From positions 760,193,603 to 760,257,602 of the forward strand of contig CM060922.1 in the NCBI GenBank assembly GCA_030737875.1: DNA of 64,000 nt, given 5' to 3'. The translations under genes and the position numbers were made by a program. This DNA comes from Allium sativum (taxonomy: Eukaryota > Streptophyta > Magnoliopsida > Asparagales > Amaryllidaceae). Shown piece by piece: positions 1 through 11,974 of this stretch. The notes under the pieces are model-generated. The model was not told where the DNA came from and did no database searches. It saw only the letters and a program-made list of their open reading frames with translations. The number at the start of each line of letters is the position of its first letter. The stretch's first letter is position 1.

Positions 1-53
1 TGAAAAACATTCCCCAAAGAGCCATATGTAGTATCCTTCAGTCCTCTATCTAA

Positions 54-78
54 ATTTCTTACTTTTCCTTTTTTCAGC
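54..78 (+). promoter_or_regulatory. Pyrimidine tract and CAG just before the gag ATG (candidate splice acceptor)
   Basis: A T-rich tract ends in TTTTTTCAG followed by C and then the gag ATG. The same arrangement, a pyrimidine run then CAGC then the start codon, precedes gag in elements R, C and F. This looks like a 3' splice site and would let a spliced leader RNA start translation at gag. It is an inference from sequence only. Confidence 0.35.
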
Positions 79-1084
79 ATGTCTGGGGAGCAAAACATCC
101 CTAATATCCCAGAGGGCGTCACTATTACGGGATGGTTCCGTAGGTATTTGGAAGCCATGGCGCCAGCCGAAGGCCAAAGAGACGTTCCTACCCTAGCTGC
201 ACCAGTCATTCCTCCTCCTCCCCCTCCAAGAGCAGATAACTTCGCCAAGATCTGCAAGGACTTCCGTGCTATGGGAGGGAAGTCATTCCATGGGGACGAG
301 ACATTCATAGAAGCTCGGAACTGGCTCAAGGATATCGAGGACTTATTCATAATCTTTGAAGTGGAGGCCCGAAGAAAAATCCAATTAGCTGCTTGGCTGT
401 TAAAGGACGAAGCCTCATTTTGGTGGGAAGTCACCCAAGCTGGACGTCCGGTAGAAACTTGGGAAGACTTTAGACAGAGGTTCGAAATAAAATTTATTTC
501 CCAAGTGGAGCAAAGCATATAGATGGAGAGGTTCTTAGCTCTCAAACAAGGAAATTTGACGGTGAAGGAATATGTGAACAAGTTCAACTAGCTGGCAAGG
601 TTCGGTTTAGAGTTGGTGGATACGCCGCACAAAAGGGCTTTGCGGTTTGCCAAAGGGCTGAATGAGCCTCTGCATGGGCTAGCAATGTCCCATATTCCAA
701 TGGGGCCACGTTTGAAAAGCTTGTTGATATGGCCCTAATGCATGAGGAGGACAAGGGAGAAAAGAAGGAAGTGAAAGCTGAGGGGACATCGCATAATAAG
801 AAGGTATGGCCCAAGAAGGGGCAGCAACAACAACAGCAGCAACAACAGAAGAAAGGGGGAAAGATGTTAAAGGCAAGGATAAGATAAAATGTCACAATTG
901 TGGAAAGGAGGGCCACCTGATCAAAGATTGCCAGAGAAGGAAGGCCAGTTGCTTTAATTACGGAGAGGTCGGACACTTCTCTAAGGAGTTCCAGAAGAAA
1001 CAAGGATTGCAGGGAAAGGGCAAAGAGCAGGGACTTCTGGAGGGCAGGTGCATGCTCTCGCAATCGGTGCTCCTGAAAGAGGTA
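79..1084 (+). pseudogene. gag: gag of element A (broken)
   Basis: Gag forms the capsid-like particle that packages the element RNA. The first 147 codons read cleanly from ATG at 79, with a proline run and the FAKICKDFRAMGG block followed by the EARNWLK and KDEASFWWE blocks of the retrotransposon gag domain. A TAG replaces the Tyr codon at 520-522, a second TAG follows near 589, and a one-base loss near 704 shifts the frame. The nucleocapsid part (frame beginning at 806) has one intact CCHC knuckle (CHNC-GKEGH-LIKDC). In the second knuckle two Cys are replaced by Tyr and Phe. The boundary with protease is approximate because gag and pol are read as one chain in this lineage. Confidence 0.88.
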
Positions 1085-4000
1085 GAAAATTTTTCGTAGA
1101 AAGTTTAGTTTCTCTTTCAAACTTTCCAGTTAGAACACTTTTTGATTCTGGTGCTTCACACTCGTTTATATCTAGTTCTGTGGTTGAATCTCTGCATTTA
1201 ATTACTAGTATGGTAGTAGGTCCCATAGTTATTTCGAACCCCATTGGTGGTTCGGCTCATTTTTCGATGATTTGCCGGGGTTTGAAAATATCTGTGTTGG
1301 GCATCGAATTTGAATGTGACGCATATGTGCTCGGGTTTATGGGCAATGGGTTGATTCTAGGAATGGATTGGCTTACCACGTATGGGGCCATTCTGGATTG
1401 TGAGAAGAGGGTTGTTAGACTCCTGACTCATCATGGAAAGACCCTCGAAGTTTCTTGTGACCCTCAAGAATCTGTTATGCTTATCTTCCTAGAGTCTCTA
1501 GATGCATCCATATATGATTTGCAAACTGTTCCAGGGATTCGAGATTATCCCGATGTTTTTGATGAGGTACGGGGTTTAACTCCAACGTGAGATCGACTTC
1601 CGCATATATCTGGTGGACAATGCAAAGCCAGTTGCATTACCAGTGTGCCACATGGCTCCAAGAGAAAGGAGGGAGCTGAGTAAGAAAGTAGGGGAGCTAC
1701 TTGAAAAAGGGTTTATCAGACGTAGCATTTCTGAGTGGGGTGCTCCAGTAGTATTCACAACTAAAGCGGATGGTTCGCTTTGTTTGTGTGTTGACTATAG
1801 AGAGTTAAATAAGCTCACCAAGAAGAATAGGCACCCGCTTCCGAGGATTGATGATTTATTTGACCAACTTGTTGGTGCCTTGGTATTTTCTCAATTGGAC
1901 TTGGCTACGGGGTTCCATCAGCTGAGAGTGGCTGAGGACAGCATATATAAGAATGCTTTCAGAAATCCAAACGATTTCTTTTAATGGCTAGTTATGCCTT
2001 TTGGGTTGACAAATGCACCCGCCTATTTTGTTGACTTGATGAGTAGGGTGTTTCGGGAGTTCCTAAACAAATTCGTCGTAGTCTTTGTTGATGATATTTT
2101 GGTCTTCTCCAAGAGTGAAGAAGAGCATGCCCAGCGTTCGGGAGAAGTTCTGAAAACTCTCCGTGACCATAAGCTAAAAGCAAAGTTCCCCAAATACCAT
2201 TTCTGGAGAAAAGAGGTGAGATTCTTAGGGAATGTAGTCCCCAAAGAAGGGATAGCTGTAGATCTCACGAAGGTGGTTGCAGTACAAGATTGGTAGATTC
2301 CTAAAAATGCAACTGAGGTGAGAAGCTTTCTTGGGTTGGCAAGTTATTACACGAAGTTCATTAAGGACTTCGCAAAGATATCAGCCCCTCTCACCAGTCT
2401 GACAAAGAAGAATTTGACATTTTCACAGGATTTAAACTGTGACGTTGCTTTCCAACGACTAAAAAGGGCTCTGACAACAGCCCCAGTCTTGACCTTGCCC
2501 GATGGGAGTAAAGTGTTTACTGTTTACACTGATGCATGCGGTACAGGGCATGGTGCGGTTCTGATGCAAGAAGGAAAAGTAATATGTTATGCGGGTAGAC
2601 AGTTGAGAGTTCATGAGAAGGACTACCCCACGCATGATCTAGAACTAGCGACCATAGTATTCGTGTTAAAGATGTGGCGTCATAACTTACTTGGAGAGAA
2701 GTTCGAGTTATACACCGATCATAAATCCCTCAAGTATCTACTCTCCCAGAAGGATCTAAACCTAAGGCAACAACGATGGATGGAGTTCTTAGCCTCATAT
2801 GATTTTGAGATTGCTTATACCCCCGGAAAGGGTAATGTGGTGGCAGACGCACAAAGTAGGCAGAGGGTATACCTGAGTCCTCTGTTTGTGGAAAGAAAGA
2901 ACTTGGAGTTCATATCATCTTTTGATTTTAGACCCTCCATCGAAATTTTGCCTGATTTATTTGCATCCTTGGAGATACGACAGACGCTTGTGGAGCAGAT
3001 AGGAGCTTCGCAACAAGGTGACCCACATATTCTAGACATCATGGATAAGCTCAGAAGAGGGGAGACTTCTAGTCGCCTCAGTAGGTATGACATAGATGAA
3101 AAGGGGTGGTTCCGACGATATGGAAGGCATTGTGTTCCTCAAACCGGAAGCTTGATAAAGGCAGTCCTATAAGAAGCCCACCATTTTAAGATGACCATAC
3201 ATCCAGGCAGTGACAAGATGTACAGAGACATGAAGAGGGTTTTCTTTTGGGCTGGGATGAAGAAGGACGTGGCCGAATCTGTTTATCAATGTTTGGTTTG
3301 CCAGCAAGTTAAAGCTGAGCAAAAGAAGCCCGGTGGATTACTTCATCCGCTGGAGGTTCCGCAGTAGAATGGGAGAGCGTCTCTATGGATTTCATAGATG
3401 GTTTGCCTAGATCAAAGAAAGGTAATACCAGTATTTGGGTGATACTGGACAGATCGCCAAGAATGCTCACTTTATTCCAGTTAAAACTAAAAGGACGGCA
3501 TTGTGGTAGGCAGCAATTTATGTTCGTGAGATAGTTCGTTTCCACGGAGTTCCTTCCAGCATCGTGAGCGATCGTGACCCTATCTTTACTGACGAACTTT
3601 GGAGGAGCTTGCAAGAAGCATTGGGTACACACTTGTGTTTGAGCACCGCTTATCATCCTCAAACCGATGGGCAGACAGGGAGGGTGAACAGAATTCTAGA
3701 AGATCTTTTAAGGCTGTATATCCTCGACTTCGGAGGGACTTGGGAAGAGCATCTTCCTTTAGTAGAGTTTGCCTATAATAACAACTATCAGGCTAGTATC
3801 GGTATGGCACCCTTCGAAGCATTGTATGGACAACGCTATAGATTGCCAACTTATTAGTGGGAATCTACATAAAGATTATTGCTTGGACCAGATATGGTTA
3901 GGGAAACGTCCGAAAAGATTGACCTTATTCGATGACGGATGAAGACAGCTCAAGATAGGCATAAGTCCTATGCAGACAAGAGAAGGATTGACATCGAATT

Positions 4001-4454
4001 CCAAGTAGGAGACCTAGTTTTTATCAAAGTATCACCTTTGAGGAATGTTGTTCGCTTCAGATTAGTAGTGAAGTTGGCACCTAGGTTTGTGGGACCATTT
4101 CCCATAACCGAGAGGATTGGCCAAATGGCCTACAGAGTAAAGCTCCCAAAAAATTTATCCGGTGTTCATGACGTTTTCCATGTCTCTCATCTACGGAAGT
4201 GCCTACATGACACCGCAGAAGTTGTTGAACCGAGCATGTTGGAAGAAGTCGAAGTGGAACGGGAGGCGACAGTCAGACGGGTCCCCATTTGTATTCTTGG
4301 GTCAGAGATTAAGAAGCTGCGCAATAAGGAAATCAAGTTGCTAAAGGTTCAATGGGGAGATAACCCAGAAGATGCGACTTGGGAACCTGATGATAAGATT
4401 CGTGCTTCGTACCCTTTTCTTTTCGAGGGTATGTTCTTAACTCCTTTTTCCTAA
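1085..4454 (+). pseudogene. pol: pol of element A: protease, RT, RNase H, integrase, chromodomain (broken)
   Basis: Protease shows [10 protein letters not shown] near 1143-1172. A frameshift near 1587 precedes RT, which has [22 protein letters not shown] and the catalytic VDD at about 2089. Stops fall at about 1982 and 2294. RNase H has YTDACGTG near 2525, TDHKSLKYL and VVADA. Integrase keeps the zinc region (CLVCQQVKAEQKKP) and SDRDPIF, but the catalytic Glu of the GQTERVN motif is Gly (about 3682). More stops and shifts occur at about 3170, 3365, 3455, 3508, 3855, 3870 and 3932. The last 171 codons hold GPFPI, VFHVSHLRKC and the aromatic KVQWGD..ATWE chromodomain-like tail. The product could not be functional. 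Confidence 0.9.
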
Positions 4455-4820
4455 ATCTTATCAGTACTTGTTTATGTCAATAGAGTATGTCTTATCCATG
4501 GTATTTTCAACCTTTATATAGGAATCCTATGGACGTAAACATGTGTTTGAAACATGTTATGTTTGATGGATGCAAGTGGATGCAAGTGATTGCTAGTGGT
4601 TTCTTGTGGACGCATATACACACACATTAGGCACTAAGATCGGCTCAATCACGCTCATATTGCATATAAATGTGCATGCATTTTCTTTTCTTTTATGGAT
4701 GAACTGGCATATAGATGTCGCATTTGGACGAATGGGTGCGCACACATATAGAACTTATATGATACAATAGGTTTATTTGCATACATATTGGATTCATGGC
4801 ACTAACATACATCGCATTAA

Positions 4821-4847
4821 GGAGGTCAACTGAATCAGTAGACCGCC
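4821..4847. promoter_or_regulatory. Conserved imperfect palindrome in the 3' UTR (element A copy)
   Basis: Arms GGTC and ACTGA are mirrored by TCAGT and GACC around a central A, with a single A/A mismatch pair. Outer GG and CC extend the stem. The block and its flanks (GCATTAAGG before, CCTGAT after) are identical in R, F and C although the surrounding UTRs have drifted. Role unknown. Confidence 0.7.
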
Positions 4848-4995
4848 TGATCTTTTGCATTAGCGTTGGGACATACACGCACACAGTTGCATATATTCAT
4901 ATAAGCATTAGAAAACTTTAAGGACAATGGATGCTTGTGGATGATGGACGAGTAGATGGATGATGGATGGTAGGAAACATTCTTCTTAACTTGAA

Positions 4996-5030
4996 GATTT
5001 CGGGGACGAAATCCTTTAAGGAGGGGGGAT
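4996..5030 (+). promoter_or_regulatory. Hairpin and polypurine tract of element A
   Basis: GATTTCG pairs with CGAAATC across a GGGA loop (4996-5013). AAGGAGGGGGGAT at 5018-5030 abuts the LTR. A polypurine tract primes plus-strand DNA synthesis in LTR retrotransposons. The hairpin recurs before the tract in R, F, C (weakened) and B. Confidence 0.8.
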
Positions 5031-5230
5031 TGTAACACCCCATAATTTTAAATATAAAAATGAAAAATTAAATAATAATTAATTTTTAGAAGAAGAATTA
5101 AGTGAAAAGAGTTATGCCATTGCGTTTGTCTTGGAATTCTGCTTGAGATAGAGTCCGAGTTTGCATAAAACGAACATCGTATGAAGAAGTTACGAAGCTC
5201 GGAAGATTTAAAGTTTAAAGCTGTAAACCA

Positions 5231-5350
5231 AGTCGACCGCCCATTTTTCACCATTCGACTGGTACAAGTCGACCGCCTATTTATCACCAGTCGACCGTTT
5301 TTAAACAGAAGTGAAAACTGTCGACTGGTTGAAATTGGCCAGTCGACTGG
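5231..5350. repeat. GTCGAC palindrome array in the U3 of element A
   Basis: Several copies of AGTCGACCG or its complement CAGTCGACTGG lie about 25-35 bp apart in both directions, about 200 bp inside the LTR. R and C have GGTCGACC arrays at the same place. F has three GGCGCAC hairpins instead. Confidence 0.7.
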
Positions 5351-5447
5351 TTGATTCTGGGCAGTTTCCTTATGACGTGTTTTCCTAACTTGATTGGTTC
5401 AGATGGTTCCTATTCAAATCTAAAGGCCCTTATACACCTAATACATC

Positions 5448-5455
5448 TATAAATA
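5448..5455 (+). promoter_or_regulatory. TATA box of the element A LTR promoter
   Basis: TATAAATA lies about 420 bp into the LTR, followed by the ACCCTAATC-type sequence seen at the same place in the other LTRs. R has TATATAA, F TATATAAA and C TATAAAAA at matching positions. Start of transcription is inferred to lie about 30 bp downstream. Confidence 0.6.
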
Positions 5456-6440
5456 AACACTAAACCTAACCCTAATCTCATTATGTTCATCCATGGCGCC
5501 TCCATGCTGCTCTAATCTAAATTAAAACAAGCCTTTCTTCTCCATCAAGTCAAATTAGAAGATCAAATTCAACAACAAAGGTTTAGCTAATCAAATTCAG
5601 AATTCAGATCTATTCTCTTTCAATTCTCTAAATCTAACGCTGTGAGTTTCTAGATTAATTTTAGGTTTAGATAAATAAAAGTATGCTTTGATAGACAATG
5701 AAATGGATATGTTGTAAAGTATGATACTGTGTTGATATGAAACATTATCCTATGTCATGACAAGATCTAATTTCCTAGATCTAATATAATTATGGTGATT
5801 CGATAATGATGTTTATATGGATCCTGATTTGTAACCCTGTTATGATGGAAGTACATCTATTAGTTCAGATAATTGTGACATTACTTGGATCTAGACTTTT
5901 ATGCTAATCACCTTTCACTTGTCATATTGTGATACATTGATATATGTTGTAAACTTGACATGTGAATCTACCTTTTGATCTAAACATGTTGCCATAACTA
6001 TGCTAGATGTATGTAATTGGACACCTAATGTTAGATCTAGATCTCATTATGCTTGCTTATACATCATAGTAATTGCCACAAGTTATTAATTATGCCCATT
6101 TAGTTATGAGGTTAATCACATGTCCATTCACTTTGTTACTATGCCATCATGTTTATGAAACAACATGTTGAAACTTTCACCCTCGTCATATTCCCTTTTA
6201 ATTATTATAGCTAGGCTACTTTATAGCCTAGATGCTGCCAAAATACGTACGAATACGTTAGGGAGAAAACGGAAAAAAGGGAATTAAAATTGGCATGATT
6301 TATGTAATGTTTAATAGGAAATGGGACATGTAAATTAAATGGGGAAAATACAGAAATAGTTACCTATAATGACATAGGTAGATTTAGATTAATTTGGAAT
6401 GTTTAGTAATTTACAATTAGGAATCATAAATTATACTTAT

Positions 6441-6653
6441 GACACGAGGTTAGGTTACATTAGTGGCGGAAGTCTGTCCGGACCCGACCGACATATCCAA
6501 CAACCACTAATGTTGGACCTAATGTGGGAGGTCTAAGTACGCAAATACGAATCGGGATAAGACACGAGGTTAGGCCCAATTGTGGAATGAGACTGCCCGG
6601 ACCCGACCGACATATCCAGCATCCACATGTTGTAGGCCTAATGTGGGAGGTCT
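6441..6653 (+). repeat. Tandem pair of hairpin modules in the LTR of element A
   Basis: Two modules of about 93 bp (6441-6533, 6561-6653) each run from GACACGAGG to GTGGGAGGTCT. In the first, CATTAGTGG pairs with CCACTAATG and TTAGGT with ACCTAA. In the second, TTAGGCC pairs with GGCCTAA and TGTGGA with TCCACA. The loop carries the CCGGACCCGACCG core. Stem bases differ between modules but pairing is kept. Confidence 0.8.
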
Positions 6654-6825
6654 AGCCCATTATAACCATAATTGGACATGGTAAAGAAATGGACTACTTA
6701 ACCTAATTTAATATGACTATGGACTTAAGTTAGGGTTAAGTAAAATTGGATGGGTAGTGGGGGGTTAAGTAAGTTAGAGGGGATGGGATATATATATATA
6801 TAGGCCCACATACTTAACCCAATAA

Positions 6826-7021
6826 GGTTATGTAATTAAAGACACCTAGTGGTATACATAACCAGTAGATAGTGTAACATGGTTATGTAATTAAAGACAC
6901 CAAAGTGGTATACATAACCGGTAGATGATGTAAGAAAGTTATGTAATTAAAGACACCCTTTAGGGTAAGCATAACTAGTATATGGCTATGTAATTAAAGA
7001 CACCTAAGGGTATACATAGTC
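6826..7021 (+). repeat. Four-unit hairpin array in the LTR of element A
   Basis: About 50-bp units share TATGTAATTAAAGACACC. Each unit is bounded by inverted arms: GGTTATGTA with TACATAACC (units 1 and 2), AGTTATG with CATAACT (unit 3) and CTATGTA with TACATAG (unit 4). Changes in one arm are matched in the other. Not seen in the R, C or F LTRs. Confidence 0.7.
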
Positions 7022-7607
7022 AGTAGAAAAACCTAGTGGGGATACAAGACAAGGGGGAAAGCTTGTATCATATTGAGAGGGACCCATTTCAGTCGGTAAC
7101 CCGAAGTGGTATCAAGTAAAGACCTCCGTACTAGGTGGAGAAGGGGCACGCTTACTGATTGATTGTAAGAGATCCAAACGAGGCGGATGGTGTGGGCGGA
7201 ACAAATCGATCGGGGACATGTGCGTGCATGGGCTGGGCAGAGGGGGGTAAGACGACCGTGACACCAGTAGATATAGTTGTGCAAACCATGGGTTGCCACT
7301 TTAGGAAGTGATACCTCCTACTGTGGGGTCAGCACAGGATATCTACAAGGTAGGGAGCCGATCGATTAGGGTGGTGGTCAGGGTATACTTGGACGTATGA
7401 CCTAAGCCTACCAGCTTATAGTGGAAGGGATCATTTCATTTCAGTTATACTAGTAATAATGCAGAGTTATCATTAGTAAGGCACATATACCTTAACTTGC
7501 TTACCTTGTCACACCTACCATTTCTGTAGTGATTTCTCTCATATCCAGTTTATATGCCTATTATGTTGCTTTTAATTATCTACTGGCTAAAAGTAACTAG
7601 ACTCGCC

Positions 7608-7661
7608 AGACTTTATGTCTGACCCTGTTGTTTCTCCTTCTTTCTTCCGTCCCCCCCTCAG
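7608..7661 (+). promoter_or_regulatory. CAGAC hairpin and candidate 3' splice site in the A LTR
   Basis: CAGAC-TTTAT-GTCTG is a short perfect hairpin. About 40 bp later a long pyrimidine run ends in CAG followed by GTTCTCAGGG. The same pair is present in the C, F and R LTRs (in one R LTR the AG is lost). A GGTAAG donor-like site lies about 0.4-0.5 kb upstream in A, R and C. Confidence 0.4.
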
Positions 7662-8032
7662 GTTCTCAGGGAGGAAATAATCAGACTTAATCAGGAATCA
7701 TATATCATCTTGCTAGGAGCTACTTCTGAATTATGGCTCAATTTCTAGACTCTACTATGGCTTAACTCTTTTTATTGGGGAAATGATGCTTTTTATTTAC
7801 TTATGTACTCTGATGGTGCAAGACAAAAGTATATTTATTGTAATGGTTTTTGTGACTTACGAAATTGTGGACCACGGAGTTATGACTTATGGTTGAAATA
7901 AAAGTTTAAATTTTCCGCTGCTGCTTTATTTATCTCTATATTGTAATTATTCAGTGTCTGTTTACCTATAGCGCTTCACGAAACTTAATGCATTCCCTTA
8001 GTGAGTGACATTAACGGACGTGGGGTGTTTCA

Positions 8033-11000
8033 CTACTGTAAACAATTTCTCTCCAATTACTAATATCTCAACCCTTTTCTCTTGTTCAAACAACCCTCTC
8101 TTCAATTTCTTTGATAGATGAAACGTTTCTTCCCACTGTAAACCTCCTGCTCACCTACTTCTCAACCTTCCTCCACCCATTTCAAATAAAAGAAAAGAAC
8201 GCAAACATAAGCTAGTGTGAGGTGGATATACATGAGTTTCTGGGTAGAAGTAGCGCGCATCGTCCTTGAAGTCGCACAAGTTAATTTTTCAATTGTCGGC
8301 AATTGATAAGGAAGCAATTTAACGGTGAATAATTTGGAAACCAATATTTGGTGAGAACTTTTACACCAGTTTTAAGGGCTAGTAAATTATTTATTAATTT
8401 TTGTGCACTCAATTCATTATATATTGACTTATTATTGATTATTTGGGTTAATGATTTAGTTTAATGATGATTAAAATGGAAAAGGTTCGGTCCTTAGGTA
8501 GAATTGGTGTAGTCACTTAAGTATGTGAGAACATTTATTTTAATAAGTAGAAATGTCAAAATTGTTAGTAGTTGACTAGTTAATAATTTTGGAGTTCATA
8601 TTGATGGTTGCCATTGTTGTGATGATTTGAATGGACGTTTGTGTAAGTTAAAAACACTAAAGCATTATTTAACGTGACGCTTGCGCACAAACTTGATGGT
8701 TGTTTAAAATTTTCAAATGTTGATGGACTGACTAGTGTTCAATATGTATTGATTTTGTTGTATCACACATCATGGTTGTGGAGATATATGGGTAGTCGAT
8801 TTAAATCTCCTTCTCATATGAATGATGATTATTTAATATAATAAAATAAAAATTTAAAGTAAATTGTGGACGTAAATCTTTAAATAAACTTGAAACTAAA
8901 TGGTTTACATAGAGACGAAATGATTTTTTTTGAAATGTCTAATATTTGATTTTGAACCTTCTAGATTGAAACAAGTTTTCAAATTTAGTTAAAGGAAAAT
9001 TTGATTTTTTTTGAATTACATTAGTTACGTAAACATTTGGCTTCATTATAATTATCCATAAGCTTTGAAATTTTAATTATAGAAAATTGATTCAGGTATG
9101 TAACCAAATGTTGGTTTTAAATGCACTTGGTTCATTTTAAAGACCATTTTTAAGTTCTTGAAATGATTAAACAAAGTTTGGTAATATTACATTAACCTTC
9201 CAAGAAAATTTAAAAAACGGTTTAATGGAAGTTATGTAATTTTTATTATGACTTTAAAGAGGATTAAGCAATTTAAGTTTTGAACTGTTATCAAATATAT
9301 ATATATATATATATATTAATGGCATTTCTTCTAATGACACATACATATTTATATACTAGAACGTTCTAGGGTAACAGAGAGGATAGTGTCTAAGGCTTGG
9401 GTTTGGAAAATACAAGTTTCCTGCTCTCCCTAGTTGATCCGACGAACGAGATGGTTATTTTCAAAATCTAATTTGGATGTTAATTAAAACCCCTTGACTT
9501 TAGAACAAATTTTGGAATCTTACAAGCGTCATTCATTATTTAAAATAATTTTCATAAAAGATTTGAACCCTTAAATGATGTTGAACCTATTTGGTAAATA
9601 GCTAATCTATGATATATGAAACATTTTACCATTCCATGAAAATGATTAAATTTGGGAACTATTATAAAAAAAATGTGTATAAGCCTTTCAATCCAAATTT
9701 GAAAAGACGAATGGAAATAATAACAACGAATAAAGGTATTTTGAATATGGGATTATAAAGAAGAAGTAAGATTGTAATAAGATTTAAGGAATTTGAAATG
9801 AATCTAACCTTGTTCTAAAATGACTAATGTCTGGAAGGAGATTTGGATTGAACCGGTATAGTCCATATCTTTTGTTTTTAAAATACGCTTATTACTTGGA
9901 AAGACCAGGATTGGATTTAAGTCTGAAAACCATTCCAAGTAATAATACGACGCTATTTGAAGACCTGGAAAGGACAATTGAAGACTGAGAATCTTTGGAT
10001 TGTTTCGATTGATTGCTGATGTCTTGAATCGGACTGTACACCCGATACGAGGTTATAAGTGGCAGAGGTCTGAATGTATTTGAGGATTCTCGGATTTTGT
10101 TCCGTTCAGACCCAGAATGGACTTGTATGGATTGTGTGTCTGACATTGTGATTGACTGCATAGCACTGATTTCTGATATATATATATCAGACTGTGGCAA
10201 TTAATTATTTCTGTCTCTAAGTTTTACGTGCTTAGAGGTTATGTATTAATAGAAATCAGTGACATGTTGTAAATTTACAACGTGGCATACTCAATTTATG
10301 GAATGAGCTAATGATGATCAAAGCATGGCTTATTGAAGCGTAGCATTGTGTATATCGTGACATCGACGAACCTCACACCTCGGATTGATTGGAAACTGGA
10401 AGTTAGGTTGTATACATATCTCTATTGAAACTCGAAAGCTTCGGCGGTAGATCTACTCTGAAACCTAGGAATTAGGTATGTTTGGTGTCCGTGTCTGGAT
10501 GTTAACCGGTGATTTACCTGGTGTTTGGTGTCCGTGTTTGGATGAAAACCGTGAGATGCACCTTGATCGTGTTCCCGATTGATCTTTCGTTGCAGGAACC
10601 ATCAATTGGAACCCAACAACCAGTACGAGCCTTTTGTTTTGTTTGTAAACTATGTATGTGGGCATAGCCACTATGCTTGCTAAGATTAATATATTTATAT
10701 GTGAAATGGTTTTCAACACTATGCACTGATGATAGTATTGAAAGAGGATTTTCACGTATGGAAGCATATTTGGTTATTATAAGGAAAAACTCGCCCATTT
10801 GGTGTACGCTTGCATTGTGTGATGTGGGACGAGCTTATGATAGCTTCATTTTCCAAAAGATATTGCAAATTTATATGCATGGGCATTCACATGGAGTAAA
10901 CCCGTTCCGCATTAGCGGCGTGGTCCGGTGAATCTCCCAACTTTAAAAATAAATCCTAAAAATAACTGTTTTATGTTCTCACACTAGTCCCATGATTGAC

Positions 11001-11369
11001 ATGGAGTTTATTGTTCCTTCCTAAACTCTGGGTGCCCACCAATTTCCACATGGGGTTGCTAGATGTTTAGTTTTACAGTTATAGACCCTTGGAGCAAGAG
11101 TTGGAGCGCTTTCTGAGTTGGAGCTTCGAGCTAAAGTTAGAGTTTCCGCTATATCACATTCCTTCTTCCACTGAGAGTATATTTATGTTTCCGCTGCTAT
11201 ATGTTGTAACTCTGATATTCTATTTAACACTGATGTAATATTGTATTATGATATAAAAGTTCTGTTATTTTTTTCAATATATGTAAGTACCCATAACATT
11301 CCGCCTTAATGAACGGTTTAAGTTGATTTAATTACTGGCGAAAACCGGGCAGAAAGATGGGATGTTACA
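8033..11369 (+). repeat. 5' LTR of element B (right 3.3 kb; left part cut off by A)
   Basis: It continues from CTACTGTAAAC and ends GGGATGTTACA. It matches the 3' LTR closely through its AT-rich middle (an (AT)n run at about 9296-9316) and through the GGAGTAAACCCGTTCCGC block near 10895, which is also found in the E family LTR ends. A few open frames here (for example 10677-10931) are probably chance. Confidence 0.85.
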
Positions 11370-11974
11370 TTTTGATATTAGAGCTTTGGTTGTATAAAGC
11401 TATGGGGTGCGACATATTTGAACAAAGGATAGAAATCATCAGAGTTATAATACCTTAGGGTTAGTAATGCCCTAGAATGAGATTCTGGAATATTTCGACG
11501 GAGAGAGCGTATTTTGATACACCAAAATATTTTGAAAACTAAGTAAATTATTTGAATTACAACTTGAAATAAGAATTTTCGAGTATTTTATTCGACGTTG
11601 CGATTGGACTATCGGTATATGAAGATTTTGAATATATGCGTGGCCAGTATATGTTCGAAGTCCTATGTGTATTAGATAGATATAGAGTCATGCTCTAGTC
11701 GCTTGAAAATGATTCTGATGATGATCGTGGCATCATCGATATCTATTTTTAGGTTTCAAATGTGGGATAAATATATTTAGCCAATCAAGATGTCAAGTGA
11801 ATACTTAAAACTATTTTGAAATGTTTGAAAAAAAACGTTTGATTTATATATATATATTTCTGAATATATATAGGGATGAAGATATGAACCATTTGGTTCA
11901 AATATATTAATTACTAAATTACTATTTCTCTACCTCGTTCCTTTTCGGGAACGAAAAGGTTTGAGTGCAGAGAT
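11370..11974 (+). other. Internal region of element B: primer site remnant, no genes, PPT
   Basis: TGATATTAGAGC at 11373-11384 differs from the initiator-Met primer site TGGTATCAGAGC by two transitions and lies three bases after the LTR end. The following ~550 bp are AT-rich with no open frame or recognisable motif. The region ends with a hairpin (11940-11959) and a short GTGCAGAGAT purine stretch before TGTAACAACC. Confidence 0.7.
11940..11959 (+). promoter_or_regulatory. Pre-PPT hairpin of element B
   Basis: CCTTTTCG pairs with CGAAAAGG across GGAA. It is the counterpart of the GATTTCG/CGAAATC hairpin in A, R and F: the inner TTCG/CGAA is shared and the outer pairs are changed with pairing retained. 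Confidence 0.65.

Larger units (their letters stand above)
4455..5030 (+). other. 3' untranslated region of element A, between pol and the 3' LTR
   Basis: No coding signal. It holds blocks that are strongly conserved in R, C and F: GATCGGCTCA with CATATTGCATATAAATGTG (about 4640-4675), a near-palindrome at 4821-4847, and a hairpin at 4996-5013 next to the polypurine tract. Most of the rest is TGGATG/TGCATG-rich simple sequence. Confidence 0.7.
1..8032 (+). mobile_element. Element A: decayed Ty3/gypsy chromovirus (Tekay/Del-like), 5' LTR outside the window
   Basis: Gag, protease, RT, RNase H, integrase and a chromodomain-like tail follow one another in the order typical of Ty3/gypsy. They are followed by a polypurine tract and a 3.0 kb LTR that starts TGTAACACCCC and ends GGGGTGTTTCA. 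The window opens in the leader between the primer site and gag, so the 5' LTR and left target duplication are not visible. After the LTR, element B resumes at CTACTGTAAAC, which matches B's other LTR from 12890; A therefore landed in B's 5' LTR. Many stops and frameshifts mark it as old. Lineage assignment is by protein resemblance and long LTRs, not by a tree. Confidence 0.9.
5031..8032 (+). repeat. 3' LTR of element A (3002 bp)
   Basis: It begins TGTAACACCCC directly after the polypurine tract and ends TGTTTCA (relatives end TGTTACA). In order it contains a U3 with a GTCGAC-rich palindrome array, a TATA box, AT-rich sequence, two hairpin modules, a four-unit hairpin array, a candidate intron acceptor and A/T-rich U5. 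No coding potential seen in the 3 kb. Confidence 0.9.

Noticed and set aside
584..1120. Minus-strand open frame of 178 codons with a Cys run
   Set aside because: It is the reverse of the gag nucleocapsid region; the Cys run comes from CAA/CAG repeats on the coding strand.
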